Of a DNA stretch of 64,000 nt, positions 31,653 through 39,989 are shown one piece after another (within the stretch, counting starts at the first letter, position 1; every line of letters starts with the position of its first letter). The position numbers and the translations under genes were made by a program. The stretch is from an uncultured Eubacterium sp. (GTDB lineage: Bacteria; Bacillota; Clostridia; Oscillospirales; Acutalibacteraceae), in NCBI GenBank assembly GCA_934561395.1, contig CAKTGF010000003.1, positions 1 to 64,000 on the forward strand, in the 5' to 3' direction. The notes beneath the pieces were generated by a model. That model did no database searches. It was not told the origin of the DNA and was given only the letters and a program-made list of their open reading frames with translations.

Positions 31653-32585
31653 TTATGCTCTTGTAATATCTCTTTCAGCAAGATATTCGTCAGATGCAGG
31701 GAATGTGCAGATGTAGCGAATGTTAAGAGATGCGCTCTTATCCTTAAGAACTGCAACATTAGCATGGCTAACATCAATGTGAACCTTCATCTCATACTTA
31801 GCGTCTGTAATTTCGCCTGTTGCAGGGTCAATGGTAACTGTACCTGTGCCGCCTGCATAGTTAACAACAAAGTTATCATCAATTGTGCCCTGTGAGAATG
31901 AAAGAGCTGAAATTGATTCAACTACGCTTGAAATATCACCGAGAACATTGAAGAAACGACCTTGTGAGTCCTCATCGGGCATAGAAAGAATTTGTGCTTT
32001 CGGCTGAATTGTAATAACAATCTTGCCGTCCTGCTCTGCAACATTAGCCATAAGAACATCATCTGTGGTAAGGTGGCTTGTTGATTGGTCAATCTTGCCG
32101 TCGCCACGGAAGTCGTTTTCCTTATTCTTACCGCCTGAGGGAGAAAGACCGTTTACGCCGCCCTTGAACAGCTTGCCAACGATTCCGGGAACAAGCTCAT
32201 TAATCATATCACTTTTTTTACCCTCAACAAGAAGGTCCTCAACATAAAGCTCTTCAGAGCCAAGAAGCTTGAAGTATGTGCCCTTATTGCCTGCCTCAAC
32301 ATAATCTGCGGTCAAGGTTTTTGTGTAATCATAACATTCTTTATAGTAGTTAACAACATCGTCAACTGTTTCAAATGTTTTGCCGCCGTATGTACCTGCT
32401 TGGAATTCGTCAATAACTACCTCATCAACGAACTCTGCGCTTGCGTTAGGGTCAACAGGCACCTTTGCCGATGAAAACGCAATAATAAGTGCGGTTGCAA
32501 CAACAAGCGCAATAAACACAACCAACAAAACAATGTTAAACTTATCAAGACCGGTTTTAACCTTTTTTCCTTTTACCTTTGCCAT
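31653..32585 (-). CDS. Membrane-anchored protein of unknown function
   Basis: A 310-aa protein with a basic cytoplasmic start (MAKVKGKKVKTGLDKF), one membrane helix (about 18-38, NIVLLVVFIALVVATALII) and an outer domain of about 270 residues with alternating strands (GKIVITIQPKAQILSM, GTGTVTIDPATGEITDAKY) and a glycine/serine-rich loop LSPSGGKNKE. No family is recognised. The ATG at 32585 has AAGGAG seven bases upstream; an earlier ATG overlaps the promoter region. It has its own promoter and terminator, so it is a single-gene unit. Confidence 0.7.
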   Translation of the reverse strand: MAKVKGKKVKTGLDKFNIVLLVVFIALVVATALIIAFSSAKVPVDPNASAEFVDEVVIDEFQAGTYGGKTFETVDDVVNYYKECYDYTKTLTADYVEAGNKGTYFKLLGSEELYVEDLLVEGKKSDMINELVPGIVGKLFKGGVNGLSPSGGKNKENDFRGDGKIDQSTSHLTTDDVLMANVAEQDGKIVITIQPKAQILSMPDEDSQGRFFNVLGDISSVVESISALSFSQGTIDDNFVVNYAGGTGTVTIDPATGEITDAKYEMKVHIDVSHANVAVLKDKSASLNIRYICTFPASDEYLAERDITRA

Positions 32586-32638
32586 ATTACTTCTCCTTAA
32601 AAAGAATTTCACAAAGTGAAACATACATTTACTCATAT

Positions 32639-32667
32639 ATAATACTATAAATGTTTTACAAATTCAA
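32639..32667 (-). promoter_or_regulatory. Promoter of the gene at 31653-32585
   Basis: On the minus strand TTGAAT (32662-32667), 17 bases, TATTAT (32639-32644). Confidence 0.6.
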
Positions 32668-32739
32668 CATTTTTTTTAAAATTTACTAAAATATATGCTA
32701 TAATACCTATTATTATCCGATTTTGTGGAGTTGAGAATA

Positions 32740-33417
32740 ATGGAAATCACGCCTATTGCAGTTATAAAAAACGATTTTAGCGACAAATTTGCAATACCAC
32801 GCCAAAGCGGCATTGCAGCTGGCATAAAATCAAAAATAGTGTTTGAAAAGGATTATGCCCATGCTGACGGAGTTAAGGGCTTGGAGGGTTACTCGCACCT
32901 TTGGCTGATATGGGGCTTTAGCGAAAACATTAAGCCAAAACACTCTTTAACAGTAAGGCCGCCCAGGCTTGGGGGCAACAAAAGGGTTGGCGTTTTTGCC
33001 ACAAGGTCGCCCTTTAGGCCGAATAACCTGGGGCTTTCCAGCGTTAAACTTGAAAAAATAGAGTTTGACAGTGCAGACAGACCCACCCTTATTGTCAGCG
33101 GTGCCGATTTAATGAACAACACCCCTATTTATGATATAAAGCCATATATTGCATACAGCGACTGCCACGCAGACGCAAAATGCGGCTTTGTTGACAGCAC
33201 CGAATTTAACAGACTGCAAGTAATTTTCCCTAAAAATCTGAAAAAGGTGCTTAGCCCCGAGAGCGTGGAAAACCTTACCGCCGTTTTAGAACAGGACCCA
33301 CGCCCTGCGTATCATAACGATGAAAACAGGATATACGGCTTTAGATTTGCGGAGCACGAAATAAAATTTAAGGTTAAGGGCAACACATTAACTGTTGTGG
33401 ATATTGAAAATGAATGA
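32740..33417 (+). CDS. trmO: tRNA t6A37 N6-methyltransferase TrmO (TsaA/VirR-like)
   Basis: TrmO methylates N6-threonylcarbamoyladenosine at tRNA position 37 to m6t6A using SAM. The 225-aa protein has the N-terminal IPRQSGIAAGIKSKIVF, the family block GGNKRVGVFATRSPFRPNNL with the Arg-x-Asn pattern, and a C-terminal domain with DPRPAYHNDENRIYGF. ATG 32740 has GGAG nine bases before it. The t6A genes tsaB and tsaE, which make its substrate, are also in this window. Its end overlaps ylmH by eight bases. Confidence 0.9.
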   Translation: MEITPIAVIKNDFSDKFAIPRQSGIAAGIKSKIVFEKDYAHADGVKGLEGYSHLWLIWGFSENIKPKHSLTVRPPRLGGNKRVGVFATRSPFRPNNLGLSSVKLEKIEFDSADRPTLIVSGADLMNNTPIYDIKPYIAYSDCHADAKCGFVDSTEFNRLQVIFPKNLKKVLSPESVENLTAVLEQDPRPAYHNDENRIYGFRFAEHEIKFKVKGNTLTVVDIENE

Positions 33418-34147
33418 AAACGAGTTACTGAAAAAAAGAATAAATGAACTGTGCAATCGGGCATACAGCAAATACTATAACACCTTTACCGATTTTTTGA
33501 ATGTTGACGAAATCAGCATACTTAACGGCTTAAGGCTGTCCGGCGAATACAAACTGTTCGGTGGTTATGACCTTGCAGACAGATGCGTTGCCGGCTTTGG
33601 GGACGGTGTTGAGGAAAAGGATTTTCCCATTTGCTGTATTGAAATTAAGCCTGCCCGGCAAAAGTTTGCAGATAAATTAACCCATAGGGATTTTTTGGGT
33701 GCGCTGATGAATTTGGGCATTAACCGCAGCACCCTGGGCGACATTGTAATAAATGAAAACACGGGCTACCTTTTTTGTCTTAACACCATCGCCGGATATA
33801 TTGTTGACAATTTGGATAAAATAAAGCACACCACCGTTGGGTGCAGTATTATTGAGCAAGTGCCGGATTTTATGCACAAGGAGCCCGAGGCAACGGAGCT
33901 GATAGTTTCGTCATTAAGAATTGACGCTGTTGTATCCTCGGTTTATAAGCTGTCACGAAGTCAGTCGAGCAGGCTGTTTATTCAGGAAAAGGTATTTGTT
34001 AATTCCAAAGCGGTTACCAAGGAATCACACACCTTAAAAAACGGCGACATTGTTTCGGTAAGGGGCTACGGCAAATTTATTTTTTCTCAGCCCTTAAGAG
34101 AAACGAAAAAAGGTAAAACTGTTGTTGAAATATTAATATACAGGTAA
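33410..34147 (+). CDS. ylmH: YlmH-type S4 RNA-binding protein
   Basis: A 245-aa protein with an N-terminal domain typical of YlmH (LNGLRLSGEYKLFGGYD; LGALMNLGINRSTLGDIV) and a C-terminal S4 RNA-binding domain (about 168-240: LRIDAVVSSVYKLSRSQSS, KNGDIVSVRGYGKF). In Bacillus subtilis YlmH has been linked to division-cluster genes and, more recently, to ribosome quality control with RqcH. In this genome it is paired with trmO, not with the division cluster. ATG 33410 overlaps the trmO end. Confidence 0.88.
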   Translation: MNENELLKKRINELCNRAYSKYYNTFTDFLNVDEISILNGLRLSGEYKLFGGYDLADRCVAGFGDGVEEKDFPICCIEIKPARQKFADKLTHRDFLGALMNLGINRSTLGDIVINENTGYLFCLNTIAGYIVDNLDKIKHTTVGCSIIEQVPDFMHKEPEATELIVSSLRIDAVVSSVYKLSRSQSSRLFIQEKVFVNSKAVTKESHTLKNGDIVSVRGYGKFIFSQPLRETKKGKTVVEILIYR

Positions 34148-34150
34148 AAC

Positions 34151-34184
34151 AAATGCACCTCAATGAGGTGCATTTCATTTTCTG
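34151..34184. terminator. Terminator between ylmH and dpaB
   Basis: AAATGCACCTCA pairs with TGAGGTGCATTT and is followed by CATTTTC. It ends ylmH and possibly the convergent dpaAB operon. Confidence 0.7.
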
Positions 34185-34189
34185 TATTT

Positions 34190-34753
34190 TCAGTATATTT
34201 TTTGCAGAGCGTGCTTGCCCTCCGCTGCAAGCGCCACGGTTTGGCTTACCTTGGTAAAATCGCAAACCATGGATTTTGGCTTATTAAGCGGGTCATCCAT
34301 ACCAAACGGCACAAAATAATAATTTTGATAGTTCATCAAATTGCCGATATTTTTTGCCGCACCGCCCAAGGCGTCGTTGGTTGAAACGCCGATAACCACC
34401 GGCCGTGAATTACGCAAATGGGATTTAACCGCCATGGTAACGCTTGTGTCGGTAATTCCGTTTGAAAGCTTTGCCAAAGTATTACCGGTGCAGGGCACAA
34501 CGCACAAAACATCAAACATTTTTTTAGGTCCTATGGGCTCCGCTTTTTCAATAGTATGAATTATACTGTTGCCCGTTATTTCTATAATTCTGTTTTGAAT
34601 ATCTACGGCGTCGCCGAAGCGTGTGCTCATGTTGTATGCATTCTCGCTCATTACAGGAGTAACATTATGTCCCGCCTTAACAAGCTCCTTAAGCGCCTCA
34701 ATGCTTTTTGAAAATGTGCAAAAGGAGCCTGTAAAGCAATATCCAATATTCAT
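34190..34753 (-). CDS. dpaB: Dipicolinate synthase subunit B
   Basis: With DpaA it oxidises dihydrodipicolinate to dipicolinic acid, the calcium chelator of the spore core, made in the mother cell late in sporulation. The 187-aa flavoprotein-like subunit starts GYCFTGSFCTFSKS and has VVPCTGNTLAKLSNGITDT and STNDALGGAAKNIGNLM, all typical of SpoVFB. It overlaps dpaA by four bases, as expected for a heteromeric enzyme. A sigma-K-like promoter lies upstream of dpaA. Confidence 0.94.
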   Translation of the reverse strand: MNIGYCFTGSFCTFSKSIEALKELVKAGHNVTPVMSENAYNMSTRFGDAVDIQNRIIEITGNSIIHTIEKAEPIGPKKMFDVLCVVPCTGNTLAKLSNGITDTSVTMAVKSHLRNSRPVVIGVSTNDALGGAAKNIGNLMNYQNYYFVPFGMDDPLNKPKSMVCDFTKVSQTVALAAEGKHALQKIY

Positions 34754-35436
34754 TCCGATTTCTCCCTTACAATTTTGTCAACGGTCTTGGCTACAATTGC
34801 TCCTGCCGATTCAGGAGAATATTTTCCCGGCAAGCCACGGGCTATAATCAGCTTAAGCCCCTTTGCCGCCGCAGAATGGGTATCTATTCCTCCGGGGAAC
34901 GACGCAAGCTCTATCAAAAGCACCGACGGCTTCATAGCCGACAGTTCCCTGCTGTTTATTACAGGGTGCACCACTGTGTTAAAAACAAAATCGTAATCGT
35001 TTGCGTTTGCCAGCTGCTCAAAATCAATTGCACGGGCACCGTTACTGAATGCAAGGCTGCGCACATAATCCTTTCTTGCACAAACGGTAATATTGCCTGT
35101 AAATGGCGAAAGGAATTTATGCAGCGCCTTACCAATTCTGCCGTAGCCCACAATCAGCACTGAGGAATTAATAAGGCTGCGCTCGCTTTGCTCGCAGGCA
35201 ATTGAAAGTGCTGCCTCCGCAGTTAAATATGCATTTTCAACCGCAAAGCCTTCATCATACAAATAGTTAACAACAGGAATGGTTTTGGGCAAAATGCTTC
35301 TGTCGGGGTTAACGGGCAGCAAGGCGAAATCCGCATTACATTCGTTATTAACAAGCTGATAACCCAGCCTTTGCAATTCCAGTGAGGCATAGGAAATTCG
35401 TTTGTCGCTTACATCGGGAGCAATAAATTTTTTCAT
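34750..35436 (-). CDS. dpaA: Dipicolinate synthase subunit A, short N-terminus
   Basis: The NAD(P)-binding subunit of dipicolinate synthase. The Rossmann motif VLIVGYGRIGKALHKFL (about 92-108), then DYDFVFNTVVHPVI and LASFPGGID, fit DpaA. At 228 aa it is about 65 residues shorter than the roughly 295-aa Bacillus protein; the loss is in the N-terminal domain. ATG 35436 has AAGGTG eight bases upstream. It is coupled to dpaB. Confidence 0.92.
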   Translation of the reverse strand: MKKFIAPDVSDKRISYASLELQRLGYQLVNNECNADFALLPVNPDRSILPKTIPVVNYLYDEGFAVENAYLTAEAALSIACEQSERSLINSSVLIVGYGRIGKALHKFLSPFTGNITVCARKDYVRSLAFSNGARAIDFEQLANANDYDFVFNTVVHPVINSRELSAMKPSVLLIELASFPGGIDTHSAAAKGLKLIIARGLPGKYSPESAGAIVAKTVDKIVREKSE

Positions 35437-35453
35437 AGTCAAATCACCTTTTA

Positions 35454-35483
35454 CATTTTATGTTTTAATGTTAAAAAGGGTGT
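35454..35483 (-). promoter_or_regulatory. Possible sigma-K promoter for dpaAB
   Basis: On the minus strand ACAC (35480-35483), 17 bases, CATAAAATG (35454-35462) resembles the sigma-K pattern AC-N16/17-CATAnnnTA. dpaAB is a sigma-K target in Bacillus. The motif is short, so chance is possible. Confidence 0.45.
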
Positions 35484-35545
35484 TTATTTTTGGCAATAAA
35501 AGTAGTATAATAATTTAGATATATAAATAGTTGGAGGGCATAGCC

Positions 35546-36940
35546 TTGAAAAATATAGACACCTTACTTAAGGAAAGCAAAAAAATTCACTTTATAGGCA
35601 TCGGCGGCGCAGGAATGTGCCCGATTGCGGAGATATTACTGTCGCTTGGCTATCAGGTTACCGGCTCAGATAACAACGATACCGAAACCTTCAGGCGAAT
35701 TGAAAAAGAGGGCGCAAAGGTATTTTTGGGCCAGGTTAAAGAAAATATCAGCGATGATACAGAGCTTGTTATTTATACAAACGCCATTTTAAAGGGCAAC
35801 GAGGAGCTTGAATACGCAAAGGCAAACTTTCCCTGCTTTGAAAGGGCCGAGGCTCTTGGCGCATTAAGCCGTGTTTTTTCAAACTGCATAGGCGTTTGCG
35901 GCACTCACGGCAAAACCACCACCTCGTCAATGACAACACAAATTCTTATGGAGGCAGGGCTTGACCCATCTGCCGTAATCGGCGGCAAGCTGCCCCTTAT
36001 TAACGCATACGGAAGATACGGCCACAGCCAAAACTTTGTTTGCGAAAGCTGTGAGTTTAACAACACATTTTTACACATGAACCCGGATATTGCGGTTATT
36101 TTGAATATTGACGAGGACCATTTGGATTTCTTCGGCAATTTGGAAAATATCAAAAAAAGCTTTAGAAAATTTGCCGAGTTGACCACCAAGGCTATTGTTT
36201 ATAACGGCGACGATGAAAACACCGTTGACACCTTAAAGGGCATTGAGGGCAAAAAACTGATTTCCGTGGGCAGAGGCGAGCAAAACAACTGGGTTGCCAA
36301 AAACATTTATGTTCCCGGTGGCTTTCACAGCGAGTATGATGCATACTATAACGGCAAGTTTATGGCTCGCATTGTTTTATCCGTTCCGGGAGAGCATAAT
36401 GTTTTAAATTCTTTATGTGCAATTGCCGCCGCTTATGAATCCGGTGCAGATATGGAAAGCATTTGCCGTGGCTTAAAGGCCTTTGGCGGTGCGGCAAGGA
36501 GATTTGAGCTGCTGGGAACCTACTGCGGCGTTACCTTTGCAGACGACTATGCCCACCACCCTGCCGAGATTAAGGTTACCCTTGAGGCGGCAATGAAAAT
36601 GGGCTACAAGCATGTTTGGGCAGTGCACCAGCCCTTTACATTTTCAAGAACATCTTTATTGCTTGATGATTTTGCACAGGTTCTGCAAATTGCAGACAAA
36701 TGCGTAATCAGCGCAATTATGGGCTCAAGAGAGGTTAACACAATCGGCATTAAAGCAAGCGACCTTTCACAAAAAGTTCCGGGCTCGGTTCAGCTTGATA
36801 CCTTTGAGGAGATTTGCGATTATGTTTGCGACAATGCCGTTGAGGGCGACTTGGTTATTACCCTTGGCTGCGGCGATGTTTACAAGGTTGCAAGAATGAT
36901 GTGCAAAAAGCTTGAAGAAAGAGAAAAGAAGCAAAAGTAA
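35546..36940 (+). CDS. murC: UDP-N-acetylmuramate--L-alanine ligase
   Basis: It adds L-alanine to UDP-MurNAc with ATP, the first peptide step of peptidoglycan synthesis. The 464-aa protein has the N-terminal IHFIGIGGAGMCPIAEILL, the P-loop GVCGTHGKTTTSSM (about 110-123), NIDEDHLDFFG and, near the end, ALGCGDVYKVA-type LGCGDV. The start is TTG at 35546: GGAGGG ends seven bases before it, and an in-frame TTG at 35531 overlaps that site. A -10 TATAAT lies at 35506-35511 without a clear -35. The GNAT gene follows in a one-base overlap. Confidence 0.96.
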   Translation: MKNIDTLLKESKKIHFIGIGGAGMCPIAEILLSLGYQVTGSDNNDTETFRRIEKEGAKVFLGQVKENISDDTELVIYTNAILKGNEELEYAKANFPCFERAEALGALSRVFSNCIGVCGTHGKTTTSSMTTQILMEAGLDPSAVIGGKLPLINAYGRYGHSQNFVCESCEFNNTFLHMNPDIAVILNIDEDHLDFFGNLENIKKSFRKFAELTTKAIVYNGDDENTVDTLKGIEGKKLISVGRGEQNNWVAKNIYVPGGFHSEYDAYYNGKFMARIVLSVPGEHNVLNSLCAIAAAYESGADMESICRGLKAFGGAARRFELLGTYCGVTFADDYAHHPAEIKVTLEAAMKMGYKHVWAVHQPFTFSRTSLLLDDFAQVLQIADKCVISAIMGSREVNTIGIKASDLSQKVPGSVQLDTFEEICDYVCDNAVEGDLVITLGCGDVYKVARMMCKKLEEREKKQK

Positions 36941-37356
36941 TGGAATATAAAATTTTTAAAGAGCTGCCCGATGATGCAAAGCTGATAAGAGAAACGGTTT
37001 TTGTTAAGGAGCAGGGCTTTAAGGAGGAATTTGACAGCGTTGACTTAACTGCCACCCACATTGTTATATACAACGACGGCAAGCCTGCCGCCGTGGGCAG
37101 ATATTTTAACGAGGGTAATTCCCCCACCTATCATATCGGCAGGGTTGCCGTTATGAAGGAATACAGAGGGCTCGGCTACGGCAAGGACATAATGGATATT
37201 GCCGAAAAGCATATAAAAGCCGAGGGCGGAGAAAAAATTGAAGTGTCCGCCCAATTGCAGGCAAAGCCCTTTTATGAAAAATGCGGCTACACCGCCGTTG
37301 GGGATATTTACTACGACGAGCACTGCAAGCACATTTTAATGTTTAAAAATATATAA
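36940..37356 (+). CDS. GNAT-family N-acetyltransferase
   Basis: A 138-aa acetyltransferase with the acetyl-CoA-binding motif A in IGRVAVMKEYRGLGYGKDI (about 67-85; the R-G-x-G-x-G/K loop) and motif B around LQAKPFYEKCGYTAVGD. It resembles the ElaA-like/YjcF group, which begins with KEQGFKEEFD-type segments. The substrate is unknown. Its ATG overlaps the murC stop (TAATG), so translation is coupled. Confidence 0.88.
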   Translation: MEYKIFKELPDDAKLIRETVFVKEQGFKEEFDSVDLTATHIVIYNDGKPAAVGRYFNEGNSPTYHIGRVAVMKEYRGLGYGKDIMDIAEKHIKAEGGEKIEVSAQLQAKPFYEKCGYTAVGDIYYDEHCKHILMFKNI

Positions 37357-37365
37357 ATACACAAC

Positions 37366-37398
37366 AAAAATCCTTGACCGACAAGTCAAGGATTTTTT
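37366..37398. terminator. Bidirectional terminator between murC-GNAT and GH13
   Basis: AAAAATCCTTGAC (37366-37378) pairs perfectly with GTCAAGGATTTTT (37385-37397). Confidence 0.85.
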
Positions 37399-37409
37399 GT
37401 TATTTAATC

Positions 37410-39311
37410 TTATTTTACCTTATATACATTTCCTTCGTAGGGCTTAAGAATTTCCGTTGTTTCCCCTCTTGTGGAAAGGAGCAGTTCCATATTGCTTACA
37501 TCCACTGCCCTGTTTTGGGGCTTTTTGCCAAGGTTTAATTCGATATAATATTTTTCATTATTATATTCACGGTAATAGCAGAACATTGGTGCAGGAATAT
37601 TCTCGGCCCTTACAAATTCGCCGTAAACCATAGCCTTTGTATTTTTTCTGAAAGCTATTGCTTTTTTGTAGAAATTCAAAACGCTGTCGCTGCGCCTTGC
37701 CTCGTCCTCGGCATTAAAGCGCCTGTAATCCTTAGTGATTTTCATCCAAGGCTTGCCTGTTGTAAAGCCTGCGTTTTCGCTGTCGCTCCACTGGAACGGG
37801 GTTCTTGCATTGTCACGGGTGCCGGTTTTGCAGCGGAAAAAGGCCTTTTTCTCATTTTTATGATGTTTTAAATAATCGTAATATGTACCGATTGCCTGAA
37901 CATCATTAATATCCTCCAGCGACTCAAAATCGCCGTTGCCCATTGAAATTTCCTGACCCTGATAAATGTAAGGCGTTCCCCTTAAGGTCATTTCGATAAG
38001 GGCGCAAACCTTTGATACATCCTCCCTAAACTCGCCGTGCTTATCAACCTTTGATACAATACGGGGGTTATCGTGGTTTTCAAAGAAAACTGCAGGCCAG
38101 CAATGGTTTGTATATCTTGTTTGGAACTTTTCAAATTCCTGCATAACCTTATACAAATCATATTCATAATCGTCATAGCTGGTGTGACCCTGGTTCATTA
38201 AAAAGTCAAAATTGAACACGGTATCAAGCTCGCCCCTAAAATCAGCAGTGAGCATTTTATCCATTTCAATGCCTGCGCCGCCGCATTCGCCCACAGTGTA
38301 AACGTCATAGTTGCCAAAGGTGTTTTCACGCATTTCTCTTAAAAATTCGTGAAGTCTGGGGCCGTAGAAATAAAATTCCGCACCCTTAAAGCCTGTTAAA
38401 AGACCCAAAAAAGCGTTTGCATCCGGCAGTTCTTCGGTTTTACTGATAAAATTGATAACATCCATTCTAAAGCCGTCAACGCCTTTATCAAGCCACCAAT
38501 TCATCATTTTATAAACATCTTTACGCAGATTTTCGTTTTCCCAATTCAAATCCATTTGCTTTTTGGAAAACAAATGGAGCGCCCACTGGTCAAGGTTTTC
38601 ATAATAGTTCCAGGCGCTGCCCTTGAACAGAGAAATCCAGTTGTTAGGCGGTGTAACGCCCTTATCGGTTGCGTCACGCCAAATATAATAATCGTGATAC
38701 GGATTATCCTTTGACTGCTTTGCCTGCTCAAACCATTTGTGCTCGTCGCTGGTATGGTTTACAACCAGGTCAACAATCAGCTTCATATCACGCTTGTGGA
38801 TTTCGTCCAAAAGGGTATCAAAATCCTCCATTGTGCCGAACTCGGTCATAATCTTTTGATAATCACGGATGTCGTAGCCGTTATCATCATTTGGAGAATC
38901 GTAAAAGGGAGAGCACCAAATTGCGGTAACACCCAAATCCTTAAGGTAATCAAGTTTGCTTATAATGCCGGGCAAATCGCCGATACCGTCGCCGTTGCTG
39001 TCGCAAAATGAGCGTGGATAAATTTGGTAAATAACCGCTTCTTTCCACCACTTTTCAACAAGCTCCCCTTGGTCTGAAATAATTTCATCGGTTTCAAGGT
39101 TAAGCATATCGCAAATTGTTTGAATTGTTTTTTTATCAAGCAAGCCAAGGGTTGCGGTGGTTAAATCCTTAAACTTAAGCCTTGATATTGCCTTGCTGTC
39201 AAGTGCCGAAACAGGCAACCTGAATGCAAGCATCAGTTTTTCAAGCATATCCGCAGCCATAGGGTTGCTCCTTGCCTGTTGCAAGGTTGTATTTGGCGTG
39301 ATTTTTTGCAT
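37410..39311 (-). CDS. GH13 alpha-glucosidase (oligo-1,6-glucosidase type) with N-terminal helical domain
   Basis: A cytoplasmic alpha-glucan hydrolase. Residues from about 90 on form the GH13 barrel: WWKEAVIYQIYPRSFCDSNG, DLVVNHTSDEHKWF, the nucleophile Asp in GFRMDVINF, the acid Glu in YTVGECGG and ENHDNPR, followed by a beta-sandwich end domain. This fits oligo-1,6-glucosidase or related enzymes. The first 85 residues are a predicted helical domain (TLQQARSNPMAADMLEKL, LLDKKTIQTICDMLNL) absent from standard family members. The ATG at 39311 has GGAGGGG five bases before it; a longer upstream frame lacks a ribosome site. Confidence 0.9.
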   Translation of the reverse strand: MQKITPNTTLQQARSNPMAADMLEKLMLAFRLPVSALDSKAISRLKFKDLTTATLGLLDKKTIQTICDMLNLETDEIISDQGELVEKWWKEAVIYQIYPRSFCDSNGDGIGDLPGIISKLDYLKDLGVTAIWCSPFYDSPNDDNGYDIRDYQKIMTEFGTMEDFDTLLDEIHKRDMKLIVDLVVNHTSDEHKWFEQAKQSKDNPYHDYYIWRDATDKGVTPPNNWISLFKGSAWNYYENLDQWALHLFSKKQMDLNWENENLRKDVYKMMNWWLDKGVDGFRMDVINFISKTEELPDANAFLGLLTGFKGAEFYFYGPRLHEFLREMRENTFGNYDVYTVGECGGAGIEMDKMLTADFRGELDTVFNFDFLMNQGHTSYDDYEYDLYKVMQEFEKFQTRYTNHCWPAVFFENHDNPRIVSKVDKHGEFREDVSKVCALIEMTLRGTPYIYQGQEISMGNGDFESLEDINDVQAIGTYYDYLKHHKNEKKAFFRCKTGTRDNARTPFQWSDSENAGFTTGKPWMKITKDYRRFNAEDEARRSDSVLNFYKKAIAFRKNTKAMVYGEFVRAENIPAPMFCYYREYNNEKYYIELNLGKKPQNRAVDVSNMELLLSTRGETTEILKPYEGNVYKVK

Positions 39312-39360
39312 AATAACCCCTCCGAAAATATTTGTTAACTGGATTATAGCATATTTGCAC

Positions 39361-39390
39361 AAAAAAATAAAGGCGCAAATTGCACCTTTA
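39361..39390 (-). terminator. Terminator of nrdR
   Basis: On the minus strand TAAAGGTGCAA pairs with TTGCGCCTTTA (39368-39390), followed by seven T residues. Confidence 0.75.
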
Positions 39391-39411
39391 TACAAATTAT
39401 ATAATTTTCGG

Positions 39412-39861
39412 TCAGTCGTTAAGCTTTGCAAGCTCCTCTCTAAAGGATTCGGCACTGTCAAATTCCTTATAAACGGAGGCAAAGCGAACATAGGCAACCT
39501 CGTCAATATCCTTAAGCTTTTCCATAATAAGCTCGCCGATTCGTGCAGAGGTAACTTCCCTGTCAACAGAGGATTGAAGGGCAGTCTCGATTTCGCCGAT
39601 TTTTGTTTCAAGGTCGGCAATGGTAACATGCCTTTTTTCGCAGGCACGAAGCATGCCCTTAAGAATTTTGTTACGGTCGAACACCTCTCTCGATTTGTCC
39701 TTCTTTACAACGATAATAGGAACATCCTCTATGATTTCATAGGTTGTAAAGCGTTTGCTGCATTGCAGGCATTCTCTTCTTCTACGGATACGCTCGTTTT
39801 CGTCAGTAGGGCGTGAATCAATAACCTTGCTGTCAGTGTATCCACAAAATGGGCATTTCAT
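39412..39861 (-). CDS. nrdR: Transcriptional repressor NrdR
   Basis: NrdR represses ribonucleotide reductase genes in response to ATP/dATP. The 149-aa protein has the N-terminal zinc ribbon (CPFCGY at 3-8 with ECLQC at about 30-34), the Arg-rich RIRRRREC and an ATP-cone domain (about 46-136, VPIIVVKKDKSREVFDRNKI). It is a single-gene unit with a consensus promoter, which two possible NrdR boxes overlap or precede. AAGGAGG lies ahead of the start. Confidence 0.96.
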   Translation of the reverse strand: MKCPFCGYTDSKVIDSRPTDENERIRRRRECLQCSKRFTTYEIIEDVPIIVVKKDKSREVFDRNKILKGMLRACEKRHVTIADLETKIGEIETALQSSVDREVTSARIGELIMEKLKDIDEVAYVRFASVYKEFDSAESFREELAKLND

Positions 39862-39930
39862 AACTATTCCTCCTTAATGCAAAGCACAACTTTGCACCGT
39901 GAAACCATTATAGTTTCATTAAGTGAGCTC

Positions 39931-39989
39931 ATTATAACACAACATATAGAAAAATGCAAGTATTTTTACTTTACAACTATATGTAGTTT
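39931..39989 (-). promoter_or_regulatory. nrdR promoter with two candidate NrdR boxes
   Basis: On the minus strand TTGCAT (39954-39959), 17 bases, TATAAT (39931-39936). CAACATATAG (39940-39949) lies in the spacer and CTATATGTAG (39977-39986) upstream; each matches nine of ten bases of the NrdR-box core CwAtATaTwG as I remember it. They are 37 bases apart, more than the usual 31-32. Confidence 0.5.

Noticed and set aside
39312..39647. 112-residue N-terminal extension of the GH13 protein
   Set aside because: It runs through the nrdR terminator and over part of nrdR on the same strand; the ATG at 39311 has a strong ribosome site.
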